Of a stretch of 64,000 bases of DNA, positions 20,622-30,100 are shown piece by piece. The position numbers and the translations under genes are program-made. The first letter of the stretch is position 1, and every line of letters begins with the position of its first letter. The notes under the pieces were generated by a model that ran no database searches, had not been told where the DNA came from, and saw only the letters and a list, made by a program, of their open reading frames with translations. The stretch is taken from NCBI RefSeq assembly GCF_900103215.1, contig NZ_FNGV01000001.1:806001-870000 (forward strand), written 5' to 3'. The DNA is from Kriegella aquimaris. GTDB taxonomy: Bacteria > Bacteroidota > Bacteroidia > Flavobacteriales > Flavobacteriaceae.

Positions 20622-21101
20622 TTACGGAACAATAATCTCCACATCCGCGCCGGTTTCATCAAAATACATATATTGGTTCATTTGTTCAAAATCAGGCAAT
20701 TCCTCTATATCAATAGCCGTAGTTTCAAATACCTTGCTACTTTTTTGATCAACGGGCCGTAAAAGTAAAAATCCGATAAAAAAGCAAATTATTCCTAAAA
20801 TGCCATATTTAAAAAGTGGGGGCAAATCCTTTAGTTCTAAGATTTTAAAATTGGCCAAAAATGACATTAGAAAAAGCCTTTGGTACTTTTTACGATACAA
20901 TTTTTTCAAATATTCACCTATTTCAGGCCGAAGACCTAGGTTTCTTGAATCTGTATCAAACAATATCTTATTGAGTCCCAGCAAGTTCCTGAATTCTGAA
21001 TAATCTGTTTCGGAAATCTGATATAAAACATATTCTCTTTCGTCACGTGATAGAGCCTCGAACTCTTTTTGTAAAAGCAATTTTTCTAATTTTTCTTCCA
21101 T
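20622..21101 (-). CDS. Single-pass membrane protein, probable anti-sigma partner
   Basis: 159 residues from ATG 21101. An alternative TTG at 21113 would overlap the sigma-factor stop; the ATG is preferred. About 100 charged cytoplasmic residues precede one transmembrane segment (YGILGIICFFIGFLLL), and about 40 acidic residues follow outside. Size, topology and position directly after an ECF sigma gene fit an anti-sigma factor, although I see no zinc-binding HxxxCxxC motif. The role is inferred from context. Confidence 0.7.
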   Translation of the reverse strand: MEEKLEKLLLQKEFEALSRDEREYVLYQISETDYSEFRNLLGLNKILFDTDSRNLGLRPEIGEYLKKLYRKKYQRLFLMSFLANFKILELKDLPPLFKYGILGIICFFIGFLLLRPVDQKSSKVFETTAIDIEELPDFEQMNQYMYFDETGADVEIIVP

Positions 21102-21109
21102 TTCCCTTC

Positions 21110-21709
21110 TCAATTATTTTTAATCTGCCCTTTAAAGATCTGTAATTTCTGGGCAAGCCTTTTAATTGCATAAAACAATCTCGATTTCACCGTGCCTTCA
21201 GAGCATTGCATTATTTTGCTGATTTCTTTAATCGCAAGACCATCCTGATGCCTCAAAATAAAAGTGAGACCATGTTTATCATCCATCTTCTGTAATTCGA
21301 GTTCAAGACTTTCTGAAAAAGTCTTAAGGTCATAGTCATTTTCAAAACTTGGATTTTCGCAAATATCCAGTGAACTGTCTAGCGTGTAGCGCTCTTTTTT
21401 AGTTAGTCCCGAAGCATTCTTGCGATATTCATTTTTACATTGATTATAGGCCACCGCATAAATCCAAGTTGAAAACTTTTTATTAGTATTGAAGGACTGG
21501 GGATTCTCGATTATTTTTAAAAATAAATCGTGTAAAAAATCTTCGGCCTTTTCCTTATCTTGATATAACCTTTGATAGAAGAAAATCAGCATTTTATTGC
21601 CATATCTTCTATATAGTTCGGTAAATGCTTTTTCTTTTCCCCTTGCAACATACCGCATGAGATCTTCATCTGAAAGACCGGTATATAAAATATGTTTATA
21701 AAATGCCAA
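21110..21709 (-). CDS. ECF-type RNA polymerase sigma factor
   Basis: 199 residues. Region 2 (about 15-85) contains the expected FTELYRRYG and AEDFLHDLFLKI elements and KFSTWIYAVAYNQCKNEYRK of region 2.3/2.4. Region 4 (about 130-190) ends in a helix-turn-helix, EISKIMQCSEGTVKSRLFYAIK. There is no sigma-1.1 or region 3, as usual for extracytoplasmic-function factors. It is the middle gene of a three-gene operon: a secreted protein gene upstream (25 bp gap) and a membrane protein gene downstream. A stimulus at the envelope is likely but unidentified. Confidence 0.92.
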   Translation of the reverse strand: MAFYKHILYTGLSDEDLMRYVARGKEKAFTELYRRYGNKMLIFFYQRLYQDKEKAEDFLHDLFLKIIENPQSFNTNKKFSTWIYAVAYNQCKNEYRKNASGLTKKERYTLDSSLDICENPSFENDYDLKTFSESLELELQKMDDKHGLTFILRHQDGLAIKEISKIMQCSEGTVKSRLFYAIKRLAQKLQIFKGQIKNN

Positions 21710-21734
21710 GAATGATTTTCTTCTGAATTATTGT

Positions 21735-22328
21735 CTATTGTTCAAAATCTGTATTGGTAGGGCTACTCAGTTTCATACCCCTTGATTTGTTAGTCGTTTC
21801 CGAATCTTTCGCTAGTACCTCAAAGACAAAATCATCTAACCAAACTGCGCCGGGACCACTAACTAGAACGCCATAGGCCACCAATCTACTCTCTGCAGGA
21901 ACATCAAGAATTATCTCATACTTTTTCCAACCTGTTGTACCCTTGATGGGTCTATCTTGCATATTGTCAAAGCTAAGTGCTTTTTTTGTGTTACCATCTA
22001 CCCGCATCCACATACCAGCCCAGTCTTCTACCCCTGAAGATTTAATAGAACCTGATAACTTCACTCTTTTACCCAAATAATCCTTTGGGGTAAATTGCTG
22101 CATTATCGTACCAAATCCCTTCTTAGAAATTTTCTTGCTAGTCGACTTTAAAAATCCTACGGTTCCGTTACGTTGGGCATCCATTTCAGTTCCAATTTCG
22201 TATAACTCCGGATTACTTCCTGCCAAGAACCATCCTTTGATATCATCCGATAAGGTTTTGAAAGACACTAACGTCATTCCAAGAATTAAGACTAACATCA
22301 TTATCCTTTTACCTAATACTTTTCTCAT
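21735..22328 (-). CDS. Secreted protein with a galactose-binding-like (jelly-roll) domain
   Basis: 197 residues with an N-terminal hydrophobic signal segment (about 8-25). The rest looks like a beta-sandwich of the galactose-binding type: VKLSGSIKSSG, WAGMWMRVDG, WKKYEIILDVP and AVWLDDFVFEV are characteristic strands. Similar domains are attached to some AraC-type regulators and S41 peptidases in Bacteroidota. It is the first gene of the ECF sigma operon, so it may be a target of the sigma factor or part of the sensing chain. No enzyme motif is visible. Confidence 0.7.
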   Translation of the reverse strand: MRKVLGKRIMMLVLILGMTLVSFKTLSDDIKGWFLAGSNPELYEIGTEMDAQRNGTVGFLKSTSKKISKKGFGTIMQQFTPKDYLGKRVKLSGSIKSSGVEDWAGMWMRVDGNTKKALSFDNMQDRPIKGTTGWKKYEIILDVPAESRLVAYGVLVSGPGAVWLDDFVFEVLAKDSETTNKSRGMKLSSPTNTDFEQ

Positions 22329-22429
22329 TTTTTTGGTTTTTTTACAAGTTTCACTTTATAGATTTGTATTATAGTACACAGAAACTGCGATTCGGTTCAT
22401 TTTTTTTAGACCTTGCCCAGACTGTATGC

Positions 22430-22437
22430 TATTTTTG
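22430..22437 (+). promoter_or_regulatory. Putative -7 promoter element for rsmE
   Basis: TATTTTTG matches TAnnTTTG, 39 bp upstream of the ATG. A TTG at 22413 is too close for a normal -33 element. Confidence 0.38.
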
Positions 22438-22476
22438 AAAATTAGAACATAAATCAAAGTTACCTATCCTGCTAAT

Positions 22477-23184
22477 ATGCAACTATTTTACAATGCCTCA
22501 TTAGATAACAGTATTTCGCAAGTGACCTTTCCTTCGGAGGAAAGTAGACATATCATCAAAGTGCTTCGCAAAAAGGAAGGTGATCTCCTTCATATCACTA
22601 ATGGCAAAGGTGACCTTTTTGAAGCCGAAATAGTCGATTCAAACCCAAAGAAGTGCAAGGTTCAAGTAGTTTCCCACAGCAAAAAACACCCAACCAAACA
22701 TTGGTTGCATATGGTCGTCGCGCCAACCAAAATGAATGACCGATTTGAATGGTTCCTAGAAAAAGCAACGGAAATAGGTGTGAATGAAATTACCCCTATC
22801 ATTTGTGAACAATCGGAAAGGAAGGTAGTTAAACCCGAACGTCTGCAAAAGGTAGTACTTTCCGCAATGAAACAATCACTACAGACTTATTTGCCCAAAC
22901 TAAACCCTGCAATTAATTTCAAAGACTTCATAGAAAACGACCAACACGGACTTTTATTCATCGCTCATTGTGAGGATGATGAAAAAACGGAACTAAAGCG
23001 TCGGGTGGCTCCTGATAACGATGTTACCATTTTAATAGGTCCTGAAGGAGATTTTTCACGGCGCGAGATAACATTGGCCCGTGAAAAAGGATTTTTACCT
23101 GTCTCCCTTGGCAAAAATAGATTGCGTACCGAAACGGCTGCCATTGTGGCCTGCACCACAGTCGCACTAATTAACAATGGCTGA
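22477..23184 (+). CDS. rsmE: 16S rRNA (uracil-1498-N3)-methyltransferase
   Basis: 235 residues, the usual RsmE length. An N-terminal PUA-like domain (about 1-70) precedes a SPOUT-type methyltransferase domain with the trefoil-knot motifs LIGPEGDFSRREI and GKNRLRTETAAI near the C-terminus, which form the SAM pocket. It methylates U1498 of 16S rRNA in the assembled small subunit. The stop codon lies inside a hairpin at 23179-23203. Confidence 0.95.
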   Translation: MQLFYNASLDNSISQVTFPSEESRHIIKVLRKKEGDLLHITNGKGDLFEAEIVDSNPKKCKVQVVSHSKKHPTKHWLHMVVAPTKMNDRFEWFLEKATEIGVNEITPIICEQSERKVVKPERLQKVVLSAMKQSLQTYLPKLNPAINFKDFIENDQHGLLFIAHCEDDEKTELKRRVAPDNDVTILIGPEGDFSRREITLAREKGFLPVSLGKNRLRTETAAIVACTTVALINNG

Positions 23185-23203
23185 ATTAAGAATTTTTTCA
23201 GCC
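23179..23203 (+). terminator. Hairpin over the rsmE stop codon
   Basis: Arms GGCTGAA (23179-23185) and TTCAGCC (23197-23203) pair perfectly; part of the T-rich tract lies in the loop, not after it. It may terminate rsmE transcription before the new promoter at 23214. Confidence 0.4.
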
Positions 23204-23213
23204 TGAGAATGCT

Positions 23214-23221
23214 TAAATTTG
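23214..23221 (+). promoter_or_regulatory. Putative -7 promoter element for the DUF4159 gene
   Basis: TAAATTTG matches TAnnTTTG. It overlaps a possible TTG start at 23219, which makes that start unlikely and supports the ATG at 23249. Confidence 0.42.
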
Positions 23222-23248
23222 GTACGGTTTAATATCGTCAAGACAACT

Positions 23249-23899
23249 ATGAGGCTTCTTACATCTTGTATTCTATTAATTTTCACTTTACTAACCGGTG
23301 GCCTTTATGGGCAAGAATTGGCAATTCTTAAATATAAAGGTGGGGGTGATTGGTATTCTAACCCTACGGCCTTGCCCAATCTTATAAAATTTTGCAATGA
23401 AAACATAGGCACCAAGCTCAATGAGAAACCAGAAGTAGTCGAAGTAGGTGAAATTACTATATTTCAATACCCATTTTTGCATATGACGGGGCATGGTAAT
23501 GTGGTCTTTTCTCAAGAGGAAGCAAAAAACTTAAGAGACTATTTACTATCAGGAGGATTTCTGCATATTGATGACAACTACGGCATGAAACCTTACTTGC
23601 AGAAAGAATTAATAAAGGTGTTCCCCGGTAAGCAACTCGAAGAACTAGGCGCTGATCACCCCATTTTTTCACAAGTCTATAAATTTCCAGAGGGTCTTCC
23701 CAAAATTCATGAACACGATGGAAAACGACCGCAAGCACTCGGTATATTTCATGAGAACCGTCTGGTATTGTTATTTACATTCGAAAGCGACCTAGGTGAT
23801 GGCTGGGAAGATCCGGCAGTTCACAATGACCCCCCGGATATACGTGAAAAAGCACTTAAGATGGGAGCTAATATTATAGCATACGCCTTTAAAAACTAA
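23249..23899 (+). CDS. Exported DUF4159 domain protein
   Basis: 216 residues from ATG 23249, which begins directly with a signal peptide (MRLLTSCILL...) ending near a YGQE site. The remaining ~190 residues are the DUF4159 domain: KYKGGGDWYSNPTALPNL at the start, then LSGGFLHIDDNYG, a GADHPIF segment and a Trp/Asp-rich end. The fold is thought to resemble a class I glutamine-amidotransferase-like domain, but no function is established. It is followed after 3 bp by the AI-2E-type permease gene, so the pair is cotranscribed. Confidence 0.85.
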   Translation: MRLLTSCILLIFTLLTGGLYGQELAILKYKGGGDWYSNPTALPNLIKFCNENIGTKLNEKPEVVEVGEITIFQYPFLHMTGHGNVVFSQEEAKNLRDYLLSGGFLHIDDNYGMKPYLQKELIKVFPGKQLEELGADHPIFSQVYKFPEGLPKIHEHDGKRPQALGIFHENRLVLLFTFESDLGDGWEDPAVHNDPPDIREKALKMGANIIAYAFKN

Positions 23900-23902
23900 C
23901 TA

Positions 23903-25003
23903 ATGACCGCAAAAGCCATTTCTCAAGGAATTTTACGCGCCGTAGGCATTTTGGTAGGAATTGCCTTGGTGCTATATTTTTTATATCAAATTCAATCAGT
24001 CTTGGCCTATCTGGCATTTGCAGCCGTTATAGCGCTTATCGGGCGGCCTATTGTCTTTTTTTTAAGAAGACGAATGAAATTCCCGAATACTATTGCCGTA
24101 ATTATTACCATGATATTTATGGTTGGTATACTCGGAGGCATTATAGCCCTGTTTGTACCTTTGATTACCGAACAAGGTAAAAACCTCTCTCTTTTAAATA
24201 TCGATGAATTACAACGTAATTTGAATGCCCTATACACCCAGACCACGGGGTATCTTGGCGCATCGCCCCAAGTGGTCAATGAGCTTATCGAAGAATCGGA
24301 TATTGAAAAGAATATTCTTCAAGGCTTAAATGTGGGGTTCATCCCTAATTTTTTAAATTCGTTTCTTGACACGTTGAGCACTTTGAGTATAGGGCTGTTT
24401 TCAGTGCTTTTTATTTCCTTCTTTTTTTTAAAGGATAGTAAGCTTTTCCAGCGGGGTATTTTGGCATTTGTACCTAACGATAAAGAAACGGGTACTGTGA
24501 AATCCATTGACAAAATCAACAACCTCTTATCACGTTATTTTGTTGGTCTACTATTACAAATTTTTGTGCTTTTTGTAATCTATACCATAACGCTGGTTCT
24601 GGTCGGTATAGAGAATGCCATTGTAATCGCTTTCTTATGCGCCCTCTTTAATATCATTCCATATGTGGGTCCCATAATAGGCGGAGTAATTATGATTGTA
24701 CTCACCATGACGACTAATTTGGGTCTAGATTTCAGCACTATAATCTTACCCAAAACCGGATACGTTTTGATTGGTTTGACAATCGGCCAACTAGTGGATA
24801 ATTTCTTTTCTCAACCCTTGATATTTTCCAATAGCGTTAAATCGCACCCGCTAGAAATTTTTCTCATCATCATTATCGCCGGTCTCCTTTTTGGCGTGGT
24901 GGGAATGATTGTTGCAGTGCCAGGATACACAGCAATAAAGGTGATTTTAAAGGAGTTTTTAGCGGAAAATAAGATTGTAAAATCGTTGACTCAAAATTTA
25001 TAG
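23903..25003 (+). CDS. AI-2E family (PF01594) permease
   Basis: 366 residues with about seven to eight hydrophobic segments and a polar loop around residues 85-150, the usual layout of the PF01594 family. Near the C-terminus the family-typical FNIIPYVGPIIGG segment is present. Members include TqsA (export of autoinducer-2) and Na+/H+ antiporters, so the name does not fix the substrate. It follows the DUF4159 gene after 3 bp and precedes a methyltransferase gene after 7 bp. Confidence 0.87.
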   Translation: MTAKAISQGILRAVGILVGIALVLYFLYQIQSVLAYLAFAAVIALIGRPIVFFLRRRMKFPNTIAVIITMIFMVGILGGIIALFVPLITEQGKNLSLLNIDELQRNLNALYTQTTGYLGASPQVVNELIEESDIEKNILQGLNVGFIPNFLNSFLDTLSTLSIGLFSVLFISFFFLKDSKLFQRGILAFVPNDKETGTVKSIDKINNLLSRYFVGLLLQIFVLFVIYTITLVLVGIENAIVIAFLCALFNIIPYVGPIIGGVIMIVLTMTTNLGLDFSTIILPKTGYVLIGLTIGQLVDNFFSQPLIFSNSVKSHPLEIFLIIIIAGLLFGVVGMIVAVPGYTAIKVILKEFLAENKIVKSLTQNL

Positions 25004-25010
25004 TTTAACT

Positions 25011-26189
25011 TTGAATAAAGAAATATTAAATACTGGTGTACAAGAATTTATAAAAAACAATTACAATACTGACATCATGTCAGTACTACTTAAAAAGCCT
25101 TTTTTTTCCAGGGTTTCTCAAAAAGAACTGGCCGAACAATTGGAAGCCAAAAAAAAGTGCCGAAATAAGCTGCCACTTTGGTTCAACACCCCTCAAATCT
25201 ACTACCCAAACAAACTAAATATTGAGCAAACCTCCTCGGAAGAAACAGCGCGCTACAAAGCGAGTATAGTCGATGGAAAATCACTCGTGGATCTTACCGC
25301 GGGGCTCGGGGTAGATAGTTTCTTTTTCAGTCAAAAAATCAATACCGTTTTTCACTGTGAATTGAATGCAGGCCTTTCCGAAATTGCCGCGTACAACTTC
25401 AAAATCCTTGAGGTAAAAAATATAAAATCAATTGCCAATGACGGACTAATTTTCCTACAAAAAATAAATCAGCCTCTTGATTGGATCTATGCAGATCCCT
25501 CCCGCAGAAATGACCTTAAAGGAAAAGTTTTTCGGCTATCGGATTGTCTACCCAATGTAATTGAACACTTAGACCTGCTCTTTAGTAAATCAAATAATAT
25601 TTTACTAAAATCTTCACCGCTTCTCGATATATCTGTGGGGGTTGGCGAACTTCGCTTTGTCAAGGAAATTCATGTAGTAGCTACTAACAATGAAGTCAAA
25701 GAACTGCTTTGGGTAATTGAAAAAGATTTTATTGGAGCAATAACCATTAAAACACTCAATATAAAAAGCTCCCATAATGAAATTTTTAATTTTAAATGGG
25801 AGGAAGAGAAGGATACGATTTCGAGTTTATCTCAACCCCTAGCCTACTTATACGAACCAAATGCCCCAATTCTAAAGTCAGGTGGCTTTAAGTTTGTAGG
25901 AAAGGAATTTAATCTGTACAAGCTGCATGAACACACACATCTGTACACATCAAACGAATTGATTGACTTCCCCGGAAGACGATTTAAAATACTTAGAAGC
26001 ATTGCCTACAACAAAAAAGGGCTACAGGCCATGAGAAATCAAAAGGCCAATATCACACTTAGAAATTTTCCGCAAAGTGTAAAATCGATACGAAGCAAAT
26101 TTAAAATTAAAGATGGCGGAGACACCTATCTTTTTTTCACCACAGATTACGAAGGCACGCACATTGTCTTAGAATGCATCAAAGCTTAG
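25011..26189 (+). CDS. Class I SAM-dependent methyltransferase of the PG_1098 family (THUMP-like C-terminal domain)
   Basis: 392 residues from TTG 25011; no in-frame ATG lies near this position. The central methyltransferase domain has SLVDLTAGLGVDSFFFS as motif I and WIYADPSRRND as the DPP-like motif IV, suggesting a base-modifying (RNA) enzyme. The N-terminal ~80 residues and the C-terminal ~100 residues match the ferredoxin-like and THUMP-like parts of this Bacteroidota family. The substrate is unknown; tRNA or rRNA is an inference from the DPSR motif and THUMP-like domain. It closes the DUF4159/permease operon and is convergent with the next gene. Confidence 0.78.
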   Translation: MNKEILNTGVQEFIKNNYNTDIMSVLLKKPFFSRVSQKELAEQLEAKKKCRNKLPLWFNTPQIYYPNKLNIEQTSSEETARYKASIVDGKSLVDLTAGLGVDSFFFSQKINTVFHCELNAGLSEIAAYNFKILEVKNIKSIANDGLIFLQKINQPLDWIYADPSRRNDLKGKVFRLSDCLPNVIEHLDLLFSKSNNILLKSSPLLDISVGVGELRFVKEIHVVATNNEVKELLWVIEKDFIGAITIKTLNIKSSHNEIFNFKWEEEKDTISSLSQPLAYLYEPNAPILKSGGFKFVGKEFNLYKLHEHTHLYTSNELIDFPGRRFKILRSIAYNKKGLQAMRNQKANITLRNFPQSVKSIRSKFKIKDGGDTYLFFTTDYEGTHIVLECIKA

Positions 26190-26220
26190 AGCGCACAGAG
26201 TAATGTGAGTATTCTTAATT

Positions 26221-26937
26221 TTAATCTTTGCGTTTCTGTCGAACGAACCACTCGTAAAGTTCTTCCGTATCATAGGCCTTGACCCATGAATTATGACCCA
26301 CTCCAGGGTATCTAGTGAATTTTACATCATACCCCATACCGTTCAATTTGTTGACCATATTTTCCGATTCTGAAAAAGGTATCGACTTATCATCCTCGCC
26401 ATGAAAGACCCAAATAGGCATATTTTTGTCAATCCAGGCAGCATAGGGCAACGGGGCCATACCACAAACTACGGCCATAGCCGCAAATTTATCCGGGTAT
26501 TGTACTGCCAGCTCCCAAGCGGCACCACCACCTCTACTTAGACCTGTTAGATAAATTCTAGTCTTATCCACCCTATTGTTTTCTATAATGGTATCAAGTA
26601 ATTGTACTACCGACGTGGTATTCCACCATTTTTTTTTATGAGGATTTTGTGGTGCCAAGATTAAAAAAGGAAATTGCTTTCCTTGAGCAATAAGTTTTGG
26701 TGGGCCATTTTCCTTCAAGATACCCAGACTATCCACTCCGGCCTCACCACCACCATGTAAAAATAAGAGCAGTGGAAACTTCTCATCAACTTTTGATTTA
26801 TAGTTCTCAGGAAAGTATAGGTAATATCTTAAATCTTCGGTAACCACCGTTTCCAGGCGATCTTCAATTAATTGTGATTGCCCGGCGCACCCTTGAACCA
26901 AAACCACAAAAACCAAAGTCAGCAAAGAAAATTTCAT
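26221..26937 (-). CDS. Alpha/beta-hydrolase lipoprotein (phospholipase/feruloyl-esterase-like)
   Basis: 238 residues with a lipoprotein signal: hydrophobic stretch and lipobox VQGC. The mature part is an alpha/beta hydrolase with oxyanion region LFLHGGGE, nucleophile Ser in GLSRGGGAAW, the acidic residue in the EDDKSIP segment and a His in GVGHNSW. Similar proteins are called dienelactone hydrolase, phospholipase/carboxylesterase or PHB-depolymerase-like; the real ester substrate is not known. It probably sits in the outer membrane. The gene stands alone, convergent with the methyltransferase gene. Confidence 0.87.
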   Translation of the reverse strand: MKFSLLTLVFVVLVQGCAGQSQLIEDRLETVVTEDLRYYLYFPENYKSKVDEKFPLLLFLHGGGEAGVDSLGILKENGPPKLIAQGKQFPFLILAPQNPHKKKWWNTTSVVQLLDTIIENNRVDKTRIYLTGLSRGGGAAWELAVQYPDKFAAMAVVCGMAPLPYAAWIDKNMPIWVFHGEDDKSIPFSESENMVNKLNGMGYDVKFTRYPGVGHNSWVKAYDTEELYEWFVRQKRKD

Positions 26938-26969
26938 AGATTAGGCATCAATTTTGGCAATAAGATACA

Positions 26970-26977
26970 CAAAAATA
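26970..26977 (-). promoter_or_regulatory. Putative -7 promoter element for the hydrolase gene
   Basis: The minus strand reads TATTTTTG (TAnnTTTG), 32 bp upstream of the ATG at 26937. No -33 element is seen at normal spacing. Confidence 0.35.
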
Positions 26978-27157
26978 AAAGCTGGCAAAGAAATACGAAG
27001 AAGGGACGAAAATTGTCTTTGTAGCAATTTCCATTTAACTCACTACCATCATCAAGATTACTAAAAAAAGAAATGATCCGTTTTGGGGGGAACTCATTAT
27101 CCACGGACCACTTCTTTACATTAATCTTTTAAAGCACTTTCTAAACCATTATTACAA

Positions 27158-30100
27158 CTATCTGTACAAGGTGAAATGACCTACATAGCGCAATTTACTT
27201 TTATCGTTGGCATTGACCACGTACCAGTAATCACCTGTTGGAACATTATTGCCGTCGTACGTACCGTCCCAATTGGTTACCTGATCTAATTCGGCAACTA
27301 CCCTACCGTACCTATCATAAATTTTCACCTCAATATCTGGAAAGAGGTCTCGGTTACCAGGAAACCAAACATCATTATTGTTATCACCATCTGGTGTAAA
27401 GAAATTTGGAATTTCCAACATTCCCGTAAATTCAAATGGAATTGTAACGCTGGCCACGCAACCATTCTGATCGCGGACCTCAACTGTAACAGTGGTACTT
27501 TCATTGGTGGTGAATACATTCTCTGTTCCAGTAGATTCTCCTTGGAAGAAAAATTCATATCCCCCAAATCCGCCATCGGCAGTGGCCGTCAGCTCATTGG
27601 CAGCTGTTTTTATTGCTGTCAATGTCAATGGGTCATAAGAATCAATAGTAAAGCTCACATTGTTGACACAACCATTTTCGTGGTAAATATAGACGGTGTG
27701 GTCTCCTGGCAACAAATCACCCCAAACTCGTTGTGTATCTGCCACATTAATATCATCAATATCTAAAGAGAATAGCAGTTGTGGTAACACGCTATTGTCT
27801 TGCATTTCGACCGTTGTTGTACTATTTGGAAAAATACCTTCACAACCATATTGAACGATGGGTTCTGCCATGAGGTCTACGCCCATTCCTATTGTAAATA
27901 CTTCCGTTGTCGCACAAAGATTCACATCTTGAATATACAGAGCGTAAGATGCTCCACCTTGTAGATTTCCGATAGGTTGTCCATCGTAAGGAGCAAACAC
28001 ACCAGTACCTGTTTCATTTACTGGAGCAATCATCTCTATTTTGTATTCGTAATAAGGTGTAGGACTAACAGAAACATCGTTAAAACGAGTGCCCCCCGTT
28101 ACATTAAAGGATACGGTTCCATCACTTGCATCGATACACAGCTCAGGAGTTGTTTCTAAATTGGCGACTAGCACACTTTCCGGTTCATGTACTGGAACTT
28201 GGAAAATTTGGGGACATCCCTCTGCATCTTGCGCCAGAACGGTATAGAATTCACCTACCGGTTTGGCGGGCAACTCTCTAAACGTAAATACGTTCGGATT
28301 AGCTGGGTCACTAAAAAACTCATTGAGATTAGGCCCTATGGCGAACTGAACGAGTCCGGTCGTCGGACTTGTAACCGTCATGGTTATCTCGCCATCATCC
28401 GCTCCATTACAAGTTACGTCAGAGCTACTCGGCACAATTATTACGGGTTCAGCCGGAGCAATACTAAACGGACCTTCTACAATACCACAATTCTGGCGGC
28501 TGATAACCGAAATCCAGTAATCACCCGGATCTAAGTTTTCAAAAGTACCATAATCTTGCACCCCTCTGCCATTATAAGTTGGTAAAAGTTCTGCGGCAAA
28601 TGCGTCTGACCCCGGATCGGTATCATAAATACGGAATTCATAAATACCTGTTCCACCATTCGCTATAGCTTCGATTCTTCCATCGACCTCATAGGCGCAA
28701 GATATATCAAAAGTTGGGGATGTAGGATCTAACGTAAGCGGGTCGGCATCGGTAATTGTAATACCATTGGTACTACGGGCCATACAAGAACTTAAAGAGC
28801 CCACTTTTTGTATTTCAAAACGATATGAAGAACCTATAATACCCGGAATACCCATTTTTACAGGATTACCATCAACTAAATCAATTTCGTCAATTGGCTT
28901 CCATGGATCGGCTGGGTTGTTATACTCCCTATATTCATAGATGCCACCTTGTGGATTATTCACTTTGATCTTCATAGTGGCAATATTACCACATGCGGGG
29001 ACCGAAGTTTGAATCAATGCTGGACTGATCGGTGGAGGTGGTATCACCCTTAACGGCGTTGTGACCGCACTACAATTTGAGGAAGATACCACTTCAATAG
29101 CATACCATCCTCCTGAAATCACACCAGTTCCTGAGGCGCCTACAAAATCAGGATTGGCTTGATACCCTGTTGAAGATGCTATATCGGTATTATCATTACT
29201 ATTTAAACGTAATAATCGGTATTGATATCCCGCACCTGGCACACCACCAAATGCTCCTGGAGTCGAAGTTCCCGGTTCCACAGCAACAATTACGGCATCG
29301 CTACCTTGAGGGCACTCAAGTTCTCTTGTTATAATTGCCTCAGCCTCAATCGGCGGAACCACCATAAGTTCCAATTCCATATCAGTTGTACAGCCTTCGA
29401 TATCACGCACGGTGACGCGGTAGTTTCCACTAGAAAGCCCTGTGAATCTATCGTTAGCTCCATTGGCTGCAAATGTTCCATATGTGGCATGGGGAGAGAA
29501 ACCACTACCTACCGGATTTTCGTACTCAAGCATAAATTCGTAGCCCGAAGCATCCCATCCGCCTTCCGCTGCGACGGTAATTTCTCCGAGATCATCTGAA
29601 CACCCAACACGACCGACCTCGGCCATACTGGCAATCAAAAGCTGCTCGCTCGGCGTTCTAATATTAATCAAATTACTAAAAGCCTCACATTTTGGATTTC
29701 CAATTTCCTTAACCACTACGCGCAAATTTCCGCCAGGAAGTCCTGAAATGGTTTCCGGATTAGTACTTGTGTTCAAATCTCCCGAACCTAATACAGTTCC
29801 AAAAGCACCACCACTAAAACCCGGATCATTTGCATAATAGACATCATAATGATAAGCTCCTGTATAATTCGTAACATTGATACTCAAAGCACTGTCGCTC
29901 ACTCCGAAACAACTAACAGGTTTTGACTCACTTATTGTAATGGTAGGCAGTACTGGATCAACCACAAAATATGCCTCAATAGGATATGTACATCCACCAT
30001 TATCATTTATCTGTAATCGATACTCGCCGGCCACCATTGGTAAATCAAATTCAACAAAACTAGCACCGCTGACCACTTGATCTGCGACAAAAGCAGTAGA

